Origin: Stichopus chloronotus
Lineage: Eukaryota > Echinodermata > Holothuroidea > Aspidochirotida > Stichopodidae
DNA: 64,000 nucleotides
Reading direction: 5' to 3'
Assembly: GCA_021234535.1 (NCBI GenBank)
Contig: CM037830.1
Location: 36,084,937 to 36,148,936 of the forward strand
The position numbers were made by a program, and so were the translations under genes. The notes under the pieces are model-generated. The model was not told where the DNA came from. It did not search any database and was given only the letters and a program-made list of their open reading frames with translations. This document shows, piece by piece, positions 13,501 through 28,500 of the stretch; the first letter of the stretch is position 1, and each line of letters starts with the position of its first letter.

Positions 13501-16500
13501 AATATGCTTACATACTTAGGTCACAAAATAACACCCAACGTTAACATGTACGGTACAGTATTGCTTGAGCTGAAGTACTGTACAGTATACACCAGAGTAA
13601 CTTTTTAGCAGGGTGCACAGATAAAATTAGATGGACACTTTTCTCTTATTTATAACCAAAAATGCTACCGAGCTGGAATGTGACATAATCATAAAAATTC
13701 AATACCAACTGCCAGGGTTGACTCTTAAAAAGCCTTATGCCTATGGCATGGCATTTGCTATGGTCAGTGTAACCGAAACCATGCATCCCAACTGGGAAAT
13801 TCACCCCTCAAATCTCAGTGCAGATGAAGACCATGCAATTAAAGGACATGCAGATCTATATTAGAAAGATTTTTAGCAATTTTAGGGTAGAATTCTGTTC
13901 TTTAACCACTGGGCTGAGAGAAAAAGAAAAACAAAATAAATTATTCAACAAAAAGTAATCTCATCAAGGTATAAAATGTGTTGCAGGCTTACCTTATCTG
14001 AAATTTATGACAAAACTGCAATATTCTATATGAATCATGAAAGAGAAACACAGGCGATAACATCCTTTCGAGGAGAGAAACTAATTTGTCTTGGGGTCCT
14101 GGATAAGATCAGGGAGGTGAATTATTGATAAATATTCACACAAGCAAAAACACAAACATCCAAAACAGTTGGGACTAGATGAAAGTGAAGCTATGTTATG
14201 TGGTTTGAGAAACACGGGATGCTTGCCAACTTGACCTTTCACTGTATGCAGTTCGTGAGCGAGCCGGCAAATTGAGTAAAACTGACTCAGATTTGAAAAT
14301 TGCTGTATATGTGTTCTGGAATTTTCAAATTTCTTCATTGGATGATGCAGAAGGAAACATTTGCAACTCTGTGGTGACAGATATTGTCCATGTTTCTCTT
14401 GAATGGTGTGCTGGGATGTAGGATTGGGCATAACTAGAGAGAACCGGTACCTCCCCCCCAGTAACAGTATTGGTTCTGGTACTGGTATCGTCTTTCGTGT
14501 ACACTTGCATTTTTGAAATGTTGCCTTGGAAAATAATTCCTCATTCCACTCAATCAAGTATGTATCCAAAATCATCCATGCATATTCAATCTTTTGCATA
14601 AGTTAAAGAAAAATTTTTCATGTTGTTAAACTTGGTCTTATTTCTTATGCAATCTCCACATTTTTAAGTTATAAGAAATGTTAACATGTTTCAACAAGAT
14701 TCTGCATTCCACCTACCCTTCACTCAATATACGAAAAATATGAGATTAGGCCTGTACATGAAATTTGTCTGCAAAGTGACATTGAATTTCATATTATTTG
14801 CCTAAATTTCTAGAATTACTGTAAATATTTACTCATAAAAATAAAGAAGTCTTGAGAAACAAATTTTAGCACAACATTGATGTACAGTGTGTATCAAGCT
14901 GTTTTTGTTAAAAGCTGACGTAAATTACATATGCCTTTGTACTATATCTCCAAGTGCTATTACTAACTTTACACTAGGCACCTAGACTCTAACTTTACTC
15001 TGCTAGGTAGCTACAGGACAGTGTTGTAAATTATACCGTAAAAATACAGAATAATCCTAACACCTAACAATAGCTTGAAACTTCTTGCTTTGCATAAATA
15101 TATTGCCTATTTGTGACTATAAACTAATTTGGTAACATTCTGGCTCTCTTCATATTCATTTCACAAAGGTAGGCCCCATACCCACCTGACACTGAAAACT
15201 ACAGTAGGTTAGCATCACAGAAATAAATAAATAAATCAGAAATGACATCAAGGCCAGGAGCACAAGTGGGGGACAAATTCTCTGGCCGTAGGTACATATG
15301 CATGGGAAAGCAGTACTGTTTTGCCTTTAATACAGAGCAAGGACGCCGCCAATTGTGTTCTGTTTCATCAGTGTGTGAACAGCTAGCTTCTAGTTGATAT
15401 ATTTCTATGCAATGTTGAGGTACTGTAGTTTGTCAGGATATCTGCTATTTGTTTGAACATCATTCACCTAACCATATTAATTCTGGACTGTTCAAGCCAG
15501 AACACATTGTTGGAAGCATACTAGGGACCTTTGTGACACATGTAATACTAGTAGCACCAGGTGTTTTCGATTTTGGTAAGTCTGAAGTATATGTTATATT
15601 CTGTAGGCAAATGTTGCTAGTTAAAATGCAGATAGTTTGAAAGTACATCCATACCATGATAATCCAGTTGTGTGCAACTCAGAGCAGGTTTGCTCTTCTT
15701 TATACGTACTGCTTCATTGATCCTAACCTCGAAGTCACAGTTACCAGATGATATGATTGTAAAAACATGTTAGTATTCTTGACAATGACTCAGATGATCA
15801 TGGAAGGCAGAGTTTCCTTTAATTTCAAGTGTTCCTTTGTTCTAACAGACAAATGCCTCTTGGTCTTACTTTAAACTTTAACAAAAAAAAAAAAAAAAAA
15901 ACAATACTGCGATTCATCAACATAATACACGGTATATGAGATCAGTGTAAGCTTTTAGTCTTGAGATATTGCGTATAAAATTACAAGTTTTTCTCAGTTT
16001 GACCTCAAGTGACCTTTAACCACCAAAAACAACAGAGTTGTTGTCCTGGATATGATACTTACACAACCAAGTGTAAGATGAGTCCAAGTCTGCTTTCTGA
16101 GATGACATGTTCAAGAGCAAGATGTAACAAACACACACGAGCAACATCCACAAACTCATCATGATTATGTAGATTACGATTATCATCAATGCCAAAGAGG
16201 TGTGAGATGTGAGGGCGGTCAGAGGTTTTGGGATAGGAGAAACAACATCGCTACAGCCATCATGTCACTTTGAGTGAATTTCAGTTTAAAACCACACTCA
16301 GACAAGCAGTACTTAATGTGGGGCAGTGGTTATTCAATTATTTAATGCTGGTAAAATCTGTTGAGTTTTCGACAGCAACGGTCACCGCCTGAATTCGAAA
16401 ACTACCCACTCATTGGGCATTTTCTTTTTCTTCTAAATGCAGGACAATACCAGAAAGAGTCAATTGATGATGGCAAAGAAAAACATATTCAACCATTCAA

Positions 16501-19500
16501 GGGATTGATTTGCATTAGAAACACCTGCCAAGATCTCTGCAGAAAGCAAGGCACAAGGAATGGTCTAGAAAATTTTCAAGTTTTAAAGGGGTATTGTAGC
16601 TTTTAACTTTTTGCACTGTATGTGATGAAATTTACTGTTTCGATGCACCGAGTCTTTGCATGATGTTGTTTGTTTGTTAATGCAGAATATGAAAAAATAT
16701 TGTGTTAAAAAACAGTTTGAAGCAGAGAACCAGCAAAATGTATTGGAAGGTCTAAAAATGTCAGTCACTTTTAAAGGGATGTTGCAGTTGTTTGGTGAGT
16801 GAAGAGGATTTAATACCAGTGAACAGAACCAGTTCCTGCACAGGTAAATATGAGACTAATGGGCAAAAAACCCATAGAGGGATGCTCTGATATCCTGCCC
16901 CTAACTCTAACAACTAAGCCTAACCTATATGGAATAACCCAATGTAATAATCGTGTAATGTAGCATACTGTGCACAGATACTTTTAGGCCAATATTGTTA
17001 TTGTTACTTGAGCCTCAGTGCTGGCACCAGGCTATGCTTAAGCTTGCTACCGTACAGTAGATATCAATATGACTATTTTATGTTCGGTTCTTCTGCTTAC
17101 CACCATTTTATGTTTGAATAATATTTGGCTGTAATTTAGAATCAGTGCCTGGAACTAACAACAGCAAGCATTCTATTCCTCCTCAAGGTCTGCGTGACTT
17201 GTGGTTGCAGTAAACTATTACAAGTCCCAATGTGCAGGCCCTATATTTAAGAATTTATTGAAATCAATGCATGTTGCCAATCAGATATGCAACTCCGTGG
17301 ATTGCCCTCTTGTTTTTCTTTCTAATCTCAACTGTCTTCAAAAGAACATTTACCATACTTTAGGAAGTTGTCACCTTTTACTTTCACAAAACTAGAGGCT
17401 CAACCTCCAAAAACCCAATCTACCTTTGTGTCTTATTTCAATGTTGAATTTGCACTCCAATTTCATAACATTTTGTAAACTTTGAGGCAAATGGAAATTT
17501 TTCTAAACCAAAGGAGACTTTTGTCAACAAGGTAACATATCCTCATTATCTTGACTTGTAAGCAAGATCATAGTGTAAGGTTTGAAGTGCATGCAGTGAA
17601 TACATATGCTCTTTCATTTAAAAGTTAAGTGGCATGCATACAGGAAAGAGCTAGCTTCGATCAGAAGTTGCAAAGTAAAACCCTGAGTGAAAATCTGTTG
17701 GAAGTTTGTTCATATCAATTACTGTTTTAGAGATATGACTTTTCAAAGTTTGAAAAAAAATTGAAAGCAGATGATGTGGAGTATTGCAAAGTGCCAGTAT
17801 TCCTTTGTTAATCCTATCTGTACAGTGCCTTTAAATTACTTAATTACTGAGTTTCACATTGGTATGTTATATTAACATTTTTTTTTAGAGGAAAATACAT
17901 GCTGCCAAAATAAAACCCTGTGGATATAAAATTCTTAATGGCCTTGAAATAAAGGGTAACTTAACAAAAGATTGACATAAGACATATCACTATAGTTCAT
18001 CTCTTGATGTCACAAATTTGAATACTTAGTCGATGTTTATTCATGATGCAGCTGCAAAACAATACTTTGCCTGTAAAATTGTCAATCTCTGATGGATTTA
18101 ATAGAATTTGTGGCAAGTTTTGACATTTTCGATGATGAATATATCCAATACTTCAAAATGTCACTTTCAGGTCATACAACCTTAGCGTCATTTTAATTGT
18201 CACTGGAATATTCCTTCAAACACTAACAGATATCATGAAATCAAGTGCAAAGCAACTGTCCAGAAAATAGATATTTTCAAAGGAGCATCAGCAGTGGTTT
18301 TGGGGTCCCATGTGACTCCCCACAACTTCCTGCTGTGGGTATTTACGAGTAACTATACTTACAGTATCCCTTGCCTCACGAATGCCATACATTTGACCCA
18401 ATGCTCAAATCGTCCTCAAACCAATTGACTTAAAGTTATTCACCACAAAAGAAGACTGACATTTCACGGAGAGCTGGAAATTTTCCCTTGTTCATTGGGA
18501 GAAACCATACCTCAATGGCATGTTCCATTTCAAAATAATGGATTTTACAAAAATATCTATTTCAAAATAGTACATTGCACAATGAGAAATCTGTGATGCT
18601 GCACAGACAAGTACTAGCATAATTTTAGACTTTCTTACAATCTTGGCTGTCTTTAAAGCAAACACTGTAATTGTGTAAGAGATGTGATCATAATTTCCAA
18701 CACATTTTTTAAGGCAATTTTAAGATGAACCAAATCTATATTTTCCACTATTTCCATTTTCCAACTTTCAATTTCTAAGAAACCGAGTCTTGCGGTAATC
18801 TGCCGATGCTACATGGCATTTTTGTAACCTTGAGGAGAATGGAAATCTTTCTTGACCAGAGAAGTCTTTCTTGGACCAGCAATATCTTGAGTTAGAAAGA
18901 GTTAGAACTACAAACCAATACAGTAGTATTATCAACAGGCATTCAATGCTGCGGTGAATGCTGATACACAGTAGAATGGTGAGCAGCATGGCAGCATGTA
19001 AAAAGCATAATTGGCAAGTAGCATGCTGGGTGGTACACAGCTATTGCACTGAATTAAAGCAGTTCATACACTGCTTTAAGTCCACTGAGCAGTATTTTTT
19101 ATTCTCTCCAGGGAGATAACGAACAATTTTCAACACTTCGTTCAAAACATTCGCTGAAATAATTGAATGACTGAACCATTTGACCATTAAATGAGCATTA
19201 GACAGGTATAACACTACGAAACAATTCCTCCCTGTGGTGATCTAGTCAAAACAAATGCTGCATGCTATCAGCACTACCAAACAACCAACACACTAGCTTT
19301 TCATATATATATAACTTTGTTAGTTTTACCAGTTGTCGCTTACAAGCACATAAATGAGCATCTTGTTCACAACAGTAGTAAAGCTTAGATGTGGGTATGA
19401 ATGACACAAGAACTAACATGTCCATAAGTAAAATGTCTGCTGAACACTTTGCAATATTAAAACATTAAGCATTAAAATTCTTCCCTGCCGCATATCTGTG

Positions 19501-22500
19501 TGTACTAACTAACTATGATTACTTTTCAATCAAGAGTCAACAACTCAGAATCACATCATGTTCAGAATCTCCGCCTCTCTGATATTTCTGATTGCAAGTC
19601 ACGCAGCCTCATATCCATGTTAAGTGGCATGGATGACCTGCATACAAGATCAGTTTCATTCCTTTTTGGATTATTGAAGACTTAAAGGGGATCATTTCTC
19701 GAGAAAGAAAACAAAAAAAAACCAAAGCTAAACACCGAAAATTCAAAAATTGGGTCGATGGATTACTTGAATAACATTCGAAGATTTTACATCAACTTCG
19801 TCTGAAACCTCTCCAATTGTCATCAATACAGTGCAAGTTTCTGACAGTGAAATGTACACATTTTAGATGTGTCACGTATGGGGCTGAATTGCAATTTGTT
19901 TACTGTACTTGCAATGATAAGTAAAAAGGACCCATCCTGCTACAGGATGGGATCGGCTCTGCATAAACATTCCCACCATTTTTTACAAAGTCTGATATGA
20001 TTTTGGTCATTCGAAGAGGTTCTATAGTATTTTGTTCATGGAAACACATTACATGATACTCAACATTTGATTTTATGTCTATTACAAGAATTTGTGCATC
20101 TCCCTCAACTAATACTCCAAACAGTTTCACTTCCAGAGAGCAAAGTGTGAAGTACACAGAAGGACTCAAATGAAGAAATGAGATCAAATCACTAGACGGT
20201 AATACATCAAGAACTGCGGTGTATGTTTTTACTTCTTCTAAAGATTCAACTCCCCTTAGGATAAGTCAGACAGTATGTAGGAGAGACTACATTCTTGGAA
20301 AGAAGAGTCATTAATGGACAGAGAATCCCAAAGATTACACCCAGACTTCCTTCTAAAATGCAATATTATGCCAGAACTGTCTTAGGGGACTGTGTTGCTG
20401 ACTTCGAGGTCTCCAGTATTTGTCACAGTAAAGTACTGTACCATTTCCAGACTTGCCAATCTCAAGAATGACAAACTGTGAGGTTCTCGCAAGAAAAAAT
20501 GAAAATCGAGTTCCCAGCACGGAGACTTTTTAAAGCTCATACCTTCATATGAATGGAATTTCTACACTAGAAAAACTGGCTTTTCTTTCTGCTTCATGCT
20601 GTTCACATAGTATCGTCAAGCAACAGATATTTTGCTACATTAATCATTTTAAAGATGACAAAACATCTGTAATTCAATGATAACGTAAAATGGCAGTGGA
20701 ATGAATCTTGCTCTAAGTGAGGAAACATTTCCCGCTACATCAAACTGATTTTTACCGAGGGATCTCATGTTTTCATAATGAGACCATGTCTGAAACCGTG
20801 AAAATCATGGTACAAAATGAGAGTTGGCAACTTTCCAGGGTATCCAGGATACAGAATCCACCATCCGCGGTTGTGAAGGGACCTACAGTTTCACAAAGTA
20901 AACAGCAAATACTGTCTCTTTAATCTTGAGAATTCTTTGTGTGCAACTGTTCCCAGGTAATATGATTCCATCCTTGCAAAGTCTTGTAAACTTGACTTGA
21001 GTGCCCAGTTTTCAAAAGGGAAATGACTCAAAATTGTACAAGAATTCCCTCATTGAAATAGTAGAGAGTCGAGTCAGTGACTGGACTCCTGACACATTAA
21101 AAATAGTAAATGAATCCACTGCAAAATTGGGGTACTCTTTACAATTCTGATTAATATGGAGAGATATCAAATAGGTGACCCATTGAAGGCAAAGCTTTTT
21201 ACATTGTGGCATGTTCACTTTTGTGTTACATTGAGCAGTCTTCCCATATCATTACACCTGTCTCAATGTGAAATCAATGCAAGGGCCCAGGACAACATTT
21301 GTCGATGTTGCAAAAGTGAAACTAAAATGCTGTCCCGTAGGTGGCTATGAAATGTAAAATGCTGCATAGAAAAATAGTACATAACTTTGTCTGGCAGTTG
21401 GTTACACACAGTCCCAAGTGGCTCCTGGAATACGTCATTTGGCTACTCTTTTGGTTCCGGAGATTTGGGGTCTACCTGGAAACCTGCGACTGAATTACTG
21501 TGATGTAAACTGTGAAGTGCAATGACTACCTCCAACAGGGTGTCATCCAGGAAAAAGTTACTGTGGCACTCTGAATTCCCTCATGGATTGAAATAATCAC
21601 AAAGAAAATTGTCAATACATGTCTGGCTAGTTTGTAACCATATACATGCAGAACCTGCCTTCTTAACATTGATGGTTTGAATTTTGTATTAGCCTCACAA
21701 TATTACTTGTCGGTGTTTATTGGGTTGATGTTGGTTTTCTTAATAACATGTACTAGTTCTTCTGCCAGATTCTGACTTCAGAAAACTGCACATAGATACA
21801 TGCATGCAATAAACAATATTAAAACAAGTACTGGATGAAAATTGCTTAAGTTATAAACTTTCCCATTGTTTAGAGATTTGAGAATGACATGTTAAACCAT
21901 CTCCGTGACAACCAGAAATATAAACCACAAACACATGTAAGGCAGTAGAGAAAATAACAGATCTCATGTGTTTATCCTAAAGGGAGTGAGCCTTAAAAAT
22001 TAAGTTTTCCTTAATAAAGTAATGTCTTCTAGAATACTGTTACAGATAATTAAAACCTTGGGGTGCTCCTTCAGAGATTTGTTTTACACATAAAGTCACA
22101 TGGTTTGTTCAAAACTCAAAATTGTCTTGGAGAAAGTGAGAACCAACACCAACAAGAGCACAAAACAAGTACACACACACACACAAAAGAAAACAATAAA
22201 GAGAACAAGAACCAATGCTGATGAAAAGACAGCTGAATTCTTATTTTGTAATGTTCACCTGATACTGCAGATCAAAATACCTTGCTCCGAAGGCATTTGT
22301 ACCAAAGAGGACAGGTATAGCAGACAGCAAAGTGTTACCTGAACTTAAGAAGAAAAGTTTTAATAAAAGCAGTTTTCTCTAGTGGTACATCCTACAGAGT
22401 GGTTCATTCTGAACCAATGCTCCTAATTCTTGACGGAGAGGTACTTGGGCTATATGATCCACAAGTGCCTTGATATCAGGAAAGAAGACGGAGAATATAT

Positions 22501-25500
22501 ATCTATATCTAGCCTTCTCAAAATTACTTCCCAGATTTTTACAAAGTACATGACCCGTTTCCAGTTTCTTCTACAACATAAAAAAAGTAATGGAAAGTGA
22601 CTTACTTTAAGTGCATGCTTGATGGTACTGCGTGAGGACAGCAACGAAAAAACTTCTTTGAATATGAACAGCCAATTACAGGCTGAGCAGTCAATCAGTT
22701 GCGTGCTGGTGTCCATCCAGCCCTAGTGTTACGCTACTAACAGGTACTTCAAGCTACACGTATGAGCTAAATAGCAAACTGTCACAAATACAAATGCCTG
22801 CATCCACATGACAAAAGAAAACAAACATAAAAGAAAATGCAGCCAACTTGTCAATGTTGCTGAAGGGAAGAAAAATTGGGGAATGACTGAGGTGAAATAG
22901 AAGTAGATGAAACTGTTTTTAACTTACTTTACTCTCCTTCCTTTTTTGATGCTTTTAAAAATGGCTCTCACAGCAGGTGTAACCTGTACCTGGCAACAGA
23001 AAATTTGACAGAATTAATGAAATGTCCCACAAAATTGACACAAATGTGAAGAAAAGTCTTTCTTTCACTAGTGCCTAACATTTCTCCGTCACTCCTGCAA
23101 ACTGTTTTGAACAAAATGGTGAATTTCCCTTCATGAAAATACCAATTGCAATTTTTATGCCATCCACTTGCCATCTTTGACTTAGGAGTTAAATATTTTC
23201 TAATTAGGAAAATGATGAAATAGGTAACATCAAAACATCATTTAAGTTGCTGTGACACTGAAGAAGCAGGATTTGAGGTATGACTAAAGGGATAGTCTCT
23301 GTCGCAGTTGGTAGGCATGTATGAGTTGAAGGAATCCGTGCATTTTGTGCCTTATTCCACTTTCACTATGAAAACTGGCCTCTTACCATTCAAAAAAGCA
23401 TTTGAACATTCAAATGTAAGGTTTGAGGGGGTATCGGGTTTACATAATACCTTCTTACATGGTCATAGATCAATCAAAGGTCTGGTGACCCAGTTTTATA
23501 AGCCTGCATGTACTACCATTTGACATCAACATCAAACCACATAATATCTGCAAGACATGTGATCAAACTGTGTATCAAATATTGAGTTCTCAAAATCTCT
23601 ACCCCACATACATGATGAACAGGCTCACCATTTGGTTTAAGGCCCTGTCACACATTACCCGATCTGCTAAAGGTACATCACAAGTACAACTATTGTTTTT
23701 ATTCCAGGAGTATTAATGAGCAGTCCATTCGAACAATAAAGAATGTATACCTGCAGAAAAGTATTGTTTGCATCTGACATGTCCCTGACATGTGACCTGA
23801 TTTTATCATCATCGATTTGTTAACATCACAAATGTACACCACTGAAAACATAGCGAAACATGAATGACTGAAAACATAGCGAAACATGAATGAATGACAA
23901 ATAAATGACAAATAAATACAGGACATCCATCAGTAAAACGCACATGTACCAGGCTTAAACCAAACTCTCTTGTTCGGTGGTCTCTACTACAATGTCCGTT
24001 TTGAAACTGCACAAATCTTTCCACCTTACAGGGCATGACTTGCCAGATATCCCCGGATATGCAACAGAGTTGCCTGACATGCACCAAATTTTGCGTGTAC
24101 ATCTAGTGGTCATCAACAGATTTAAAACACACGATTTAAGTTTCTTACCCATTGGGCTGATTCGGCAGTGTGTGACGGGTGCATTACCTTGTGATCTGCT
24201 TTGATGTAAAAATGCTAGCCTTCACTGCAAACCCCAAGTTATGCTATTGTATTATTAATTAACACATTGTCTCGCATACGTGGATAAATCAGACATCACG
24301 CAGACTGTGCTCAGGAGACCACGCACTACCTGCAAATTTGTCTTCTAACTTTTCTTTTGTCTCTCTTTAGGTCTAAATTGTGCGACCAAAACAAGATGGT
24401 ATCTGCTACAGAGATGACGCAAACTCTTACAGAGACGATTGATGACTGGATTTTTGGAGAATGACATGACTGGAAGACATAAAATGTGTCCATGCAATCA
24501 CAATGTGCATGTTTCACACACATTTAATCTCTCATAATAGCCCCGGGTGACGGTTACTACTGATTCTGAAAGTTAAACATGGAAATACGATGTTTCAGCT
24601 TTTCATTTTCGGGCAGGTGCAGTTTGCTCTATCCGTGAGTTGTCGAGCAACTCAGACTTTCCGGTGCTTCGGGCAGTTGCTTTTTGTTTCCAATGTCTTG
24701 CGAATGAAGGTGCTTGGCTCTCAAGAATGGGACATGCTTTCTAGCTGAGAACTGCTTTTAAATCATCCATACACATTTTCTTATTATACATATACATAGT
24801 ATTATATGTTCAATAAAAAGTTACAAAATGAGTGAATGAGTTAATGAATTCTGAGACAAATTTAAATGTATCCTCCAAGTTGAGGAAGACTTAACTTTGC
24901 AGAGGAAGTAAAATATGTTAATCAAAGATTTTGGTAATTGCTGTTTTCTCTTTCCTTCAACTTAGGTACATGCTGAAGCAGGAATTTTGCTTTGTTATTG
25001 ATACATCTGTATTCTTTTGAACCTGATTGCATTCTGTTGTTTTATTAAAGTCCAATGATAAGTGAATGAACTGACAAAACAAAATAAAACCTTGTGTATG
25101 TAACTCTTGGATTGAAATCACTATAAAAGGCATCTAATATCAATTCTCTTTGCCTTTACCTTCTCAAGGCATCATTAAAAAGATATCCTTTTTTATGAAA
25201 TAATTAAAGATAACAATTTCTGAACAGAACTCTTACTTTTTATAAGTTAAAACTTGACCAAATGATGATCAATAACAAGGCAGTGACTCATCACCACAGA
25301 CAGTTAAAATTCTCTCGAACCACTCAGTACTTCAGACCACTCCCAAAGCCTGTCTAATGCTCTTCCTTGTGCAAACAGAAACCTTTTAAGTGCTGCATAC
25401 CCTGGAGTATACTGGTGAGTGTCCAATGACCACATGTGTAATCAAAACACTCCATCTGTGTATGCTGTGTAATATGAGCTACTCTGAATCTTTTGAATTT

Positions 25501-28500
25501 GCTGTCAATCAAAAAGAGCAAACCAGTTGAGGATTTTGCTTATCCCATCGCCAAAAATGTAGCTTGGGGTGATGAGTGACTGCCTTTAAGGTAAAAAACA
25601 CAGAAAAGAAGTGCTTCCTCTCCTTTGCTTTGCTGATAAAAACACTAACATCTTCACTGAACGACTTCCAACAAGTTGTTTAATTGACTTTTCTAATGTC
25701 TTTGACTTGTTATACCCTATCAACTATTGAAAAAGATGGGTTTCATTTGGACTGTGTGCAATATCTATAAAAACTGGCGGGAACGTAGATGGAGTGCTTC
25801 AAAAATTAGCAGGAGAGACAGCAAAGAAAACACCTTCCCCAGACTTATAAAAAAAAAATTTGAGATGAACCATGTTCTCCTTGAGGGTGTAATGTGTAGC
25901 CATTGGAAATTAGGAAAAAATGTAACAAAGCAATTTGTCAATTTGAACATAGAATGTCTAAAATGATCATTCTAAGCAATAAATCATGAAATTTGCAACA
26001 TCAACTCTGAGGGAGAGACACTTACTTGTTTCGGAGGTTGCCTTTCAAGATGTTTTAATCGTACTCCCACAAAGTACTCGTGTTCTGAAATCTGGAGAGA
26101 TGGACAGGTGCATAAGTTTAACAGAGTCATTTAGAAAAGAGAAAACAATCAGATAAAACTGCACCATTCAGATTACAGTCAAACCTCTAGAAAGGGTGGG
26201 GTGGGGGCTCTCAATATCACGATCGGAATATTTTGAAATTATGGCAGTGTCATATTATCAACTCCCCACAGAGAGGAACGTCCTGAGTCCACTCAAAGTG
26301 TTTCAAACCTCACTAAAAGATAGAAGTGAAAGATAGAAACACACTCAAAATTGTTATACTTGGTGGCGTTGATATTCCTTTGCAGCGAAATGTGACTTAC
26401 TTAGCCTTGTAATTGATTAAAACAAGGGGGAGGGAGTAAGTGTAGAATATAGGGGTTTAAGGGGTTCACAGTCGTGGATATGACTGCCCCAGTGACGGAT
26501 GTTTCACGGAACGAGAGAGACGTCAGAACCAAGATAGATTTTACGATTAGAGTTCCATTTATTGATGATTAGACTGGCACATGAATTAAGCAAAAATCAA
26601 GAAGATGAAAGAGAGAAAACGACAGAGAGATAAGATGACGGAGGCCTACATATTGTACAGAGAGAACGACGTTTACGGTTTGATGCCCAGAGAGCCAGTG
26701 TCAGCGGCTTGGCGAGGTCGATGGATCGACCCACGCCGAACTGCTAAGGGTCACGGGATAGATTGCTGACACTGGCCAATCACAGGTCAAATGGTTGACC
26801 TACGTAATAGAGTGAGGCGGTTGCCATCTGTGATCTACCCAATCATGAAAGGATTGTGCAACCTTTCGGAGAACAGGGTCTAAGTTTACTATTTTTAATG
26901 TATTGTATTGTCTAATCTGACTGTCGGAGGGAAATAAAGAAAAAGTTAACTAAATCTGGGGTAAACACCGGAAGACTGAACTTTGTACGACCTTTTGCGT
27001 ATGGTGGGGAAGAATGACCGTCTCTATACAACATAAGGATTAGGGGAAGGTATACTAGGAAGGAAGATTAGTAGAAGGAGGGATACCCCTCCAACCCTGT
27101 TACAATCTACAAGTATCTTTCATGCAGTAGGAGGTATGAAACAGATCTGTGGTACCTGCATTCAATTTCTTTATATCGTTTTCAAGCTGCTTGATTAGAA
27201 TCAGAGTATATACATGATTGCATAGCAAAGCCATGAGACTGAAATATGGTGTTACACTACAACAAGTGCCCATTGACAGAAATATACAAACTGCTCTTCA
27301 GACATTTGGATCCTCACCAGATCATCGCTAGAGATTCATCCTGCATTTGAAGTACTTCACTGCCTTGTATTAGAGTCGAGACTTACAATAAATTCAGTTA
27401 TCTAATACGAGAACAAAAACTCCAAAAAAAAAAGACCAGGTGGTGATATGGTCAATATTTAATGCTTGGCTTAATACAGACACTTGGAAAATGCCATTTA
27501 CAGCCATCTGGTGGGCTTGTAGAGCCAAAAATTTTTTGGTGCAATTCACACAAACTAATGGTGGCACTCTGCTTAGATAGTCCTGCCACTCTTGGCCCCT
27601 CAATATTTTTTTGTTTTTGTTTCACCGCACCTGTCATATGGGGGTTGGGTCCTTGATTGGCAGAAAGGATACAATGTAAAAAAATATACACAGTTTCTAA
27701 GCCCCTTTAATGGCATCAATAGCTAACCAACTTAAAGAAGGACAGAGGTTGAAGTAAAAACATGATGTTGATTACTAACATTTCTGATGGTTGGATAGTC
27801 GCCACTAACATCAAATATATACTCCAGTAACTGTGGAAAAGGAAAGAGGAACATTCCGAGAGATTAAATACAACAAAGGCATGAATATTCATAGTGTTTG
27901 GACATCTTATGACAAAAACCAAGGATTAGTCTGCAAGATTGCATATAACAAAGACATTAAATTCATGTAAATGGAAGGAAACATCTAAGATGCATGTGTA
28001 CAACAAGGACATGAATATTCAAGTTGTGATTGCAAGACAAAATGTACAGTAGGGCACAAAACCATGCAGCATTGCACAGAGTGACAAAAGGAGATTTTTT
28101 ATGCAAACTATGCTACAGGCTGGTTTTGTAAGTCGGGCCTCTCCACCACATCTTTGGTTTGGTACAAGCACATGGTCCTGACAGTATATGTATGACTATA
28201 ATCCCATGCCAATGTCTAAATCCAGTCTTCACTGTGTATGCAACCTATAACAATTAAGTCTGAAATTGTAAAGTAGTTAAAGAAGCTGGAATAGCATTAA
28301 AGAATAAATAGCACCATTCACATCAGTAGTGATACAAAGCTAAGACAAACCTCTTTAACTCCAGGTTGCTTGCACTTCTTAAGTTGAATTCTGTCTGGGA
28401 TTGCTTGGTTGAGCATTTCTCCAGAACTCATTTCAAACATCATATGACCTGCGAGGGGTGAAGAAACATTCACAACACCATTCTGTGGTAAAGGATCAAC

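Larger units (their letters stand above)
7650..22927 (-). other. Intron 19, 15.3 kb
   Basis: The largest intron, between the pseudokinase fold and the WH2 tail. It holds a TTAA element (11.2 kb), a CA microsatellite, a poly-A run (15,883), a satellite fragment (16 kb), and unassigned frames at 14.1-14.6 and 19.9-20.4 kb. Nothing else was recognised. Confidence 0.6.
22984..26025 (-). other. Intron 18, 3.0 kb
   Basis: Contains the tandem duplication at 23.8 kb and MITE copy 2. No further coding signal seen. Confidence 0.6.

Noticed and set aside
16063..16250. Exon-like minus-strand segment with GTAAGT donor, open in two frames (one strongly hydrophobic).
   Set aside because: Its 3' part lies inside a diverged monomer of the satellite family, the acceptor has a poor pyrimidine tract, and its position after the pseudokinase fold does not fit a TM exon of that gene.
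22381..22716. Possible two-exon start of a nested gene (MDTSTQLIDC..., then KKLETGHVLC...).
   Set aside because: The intron between good donor and acceptor would be only 35 bases, too short for normal splicing, and no downstream exon or family match was found.
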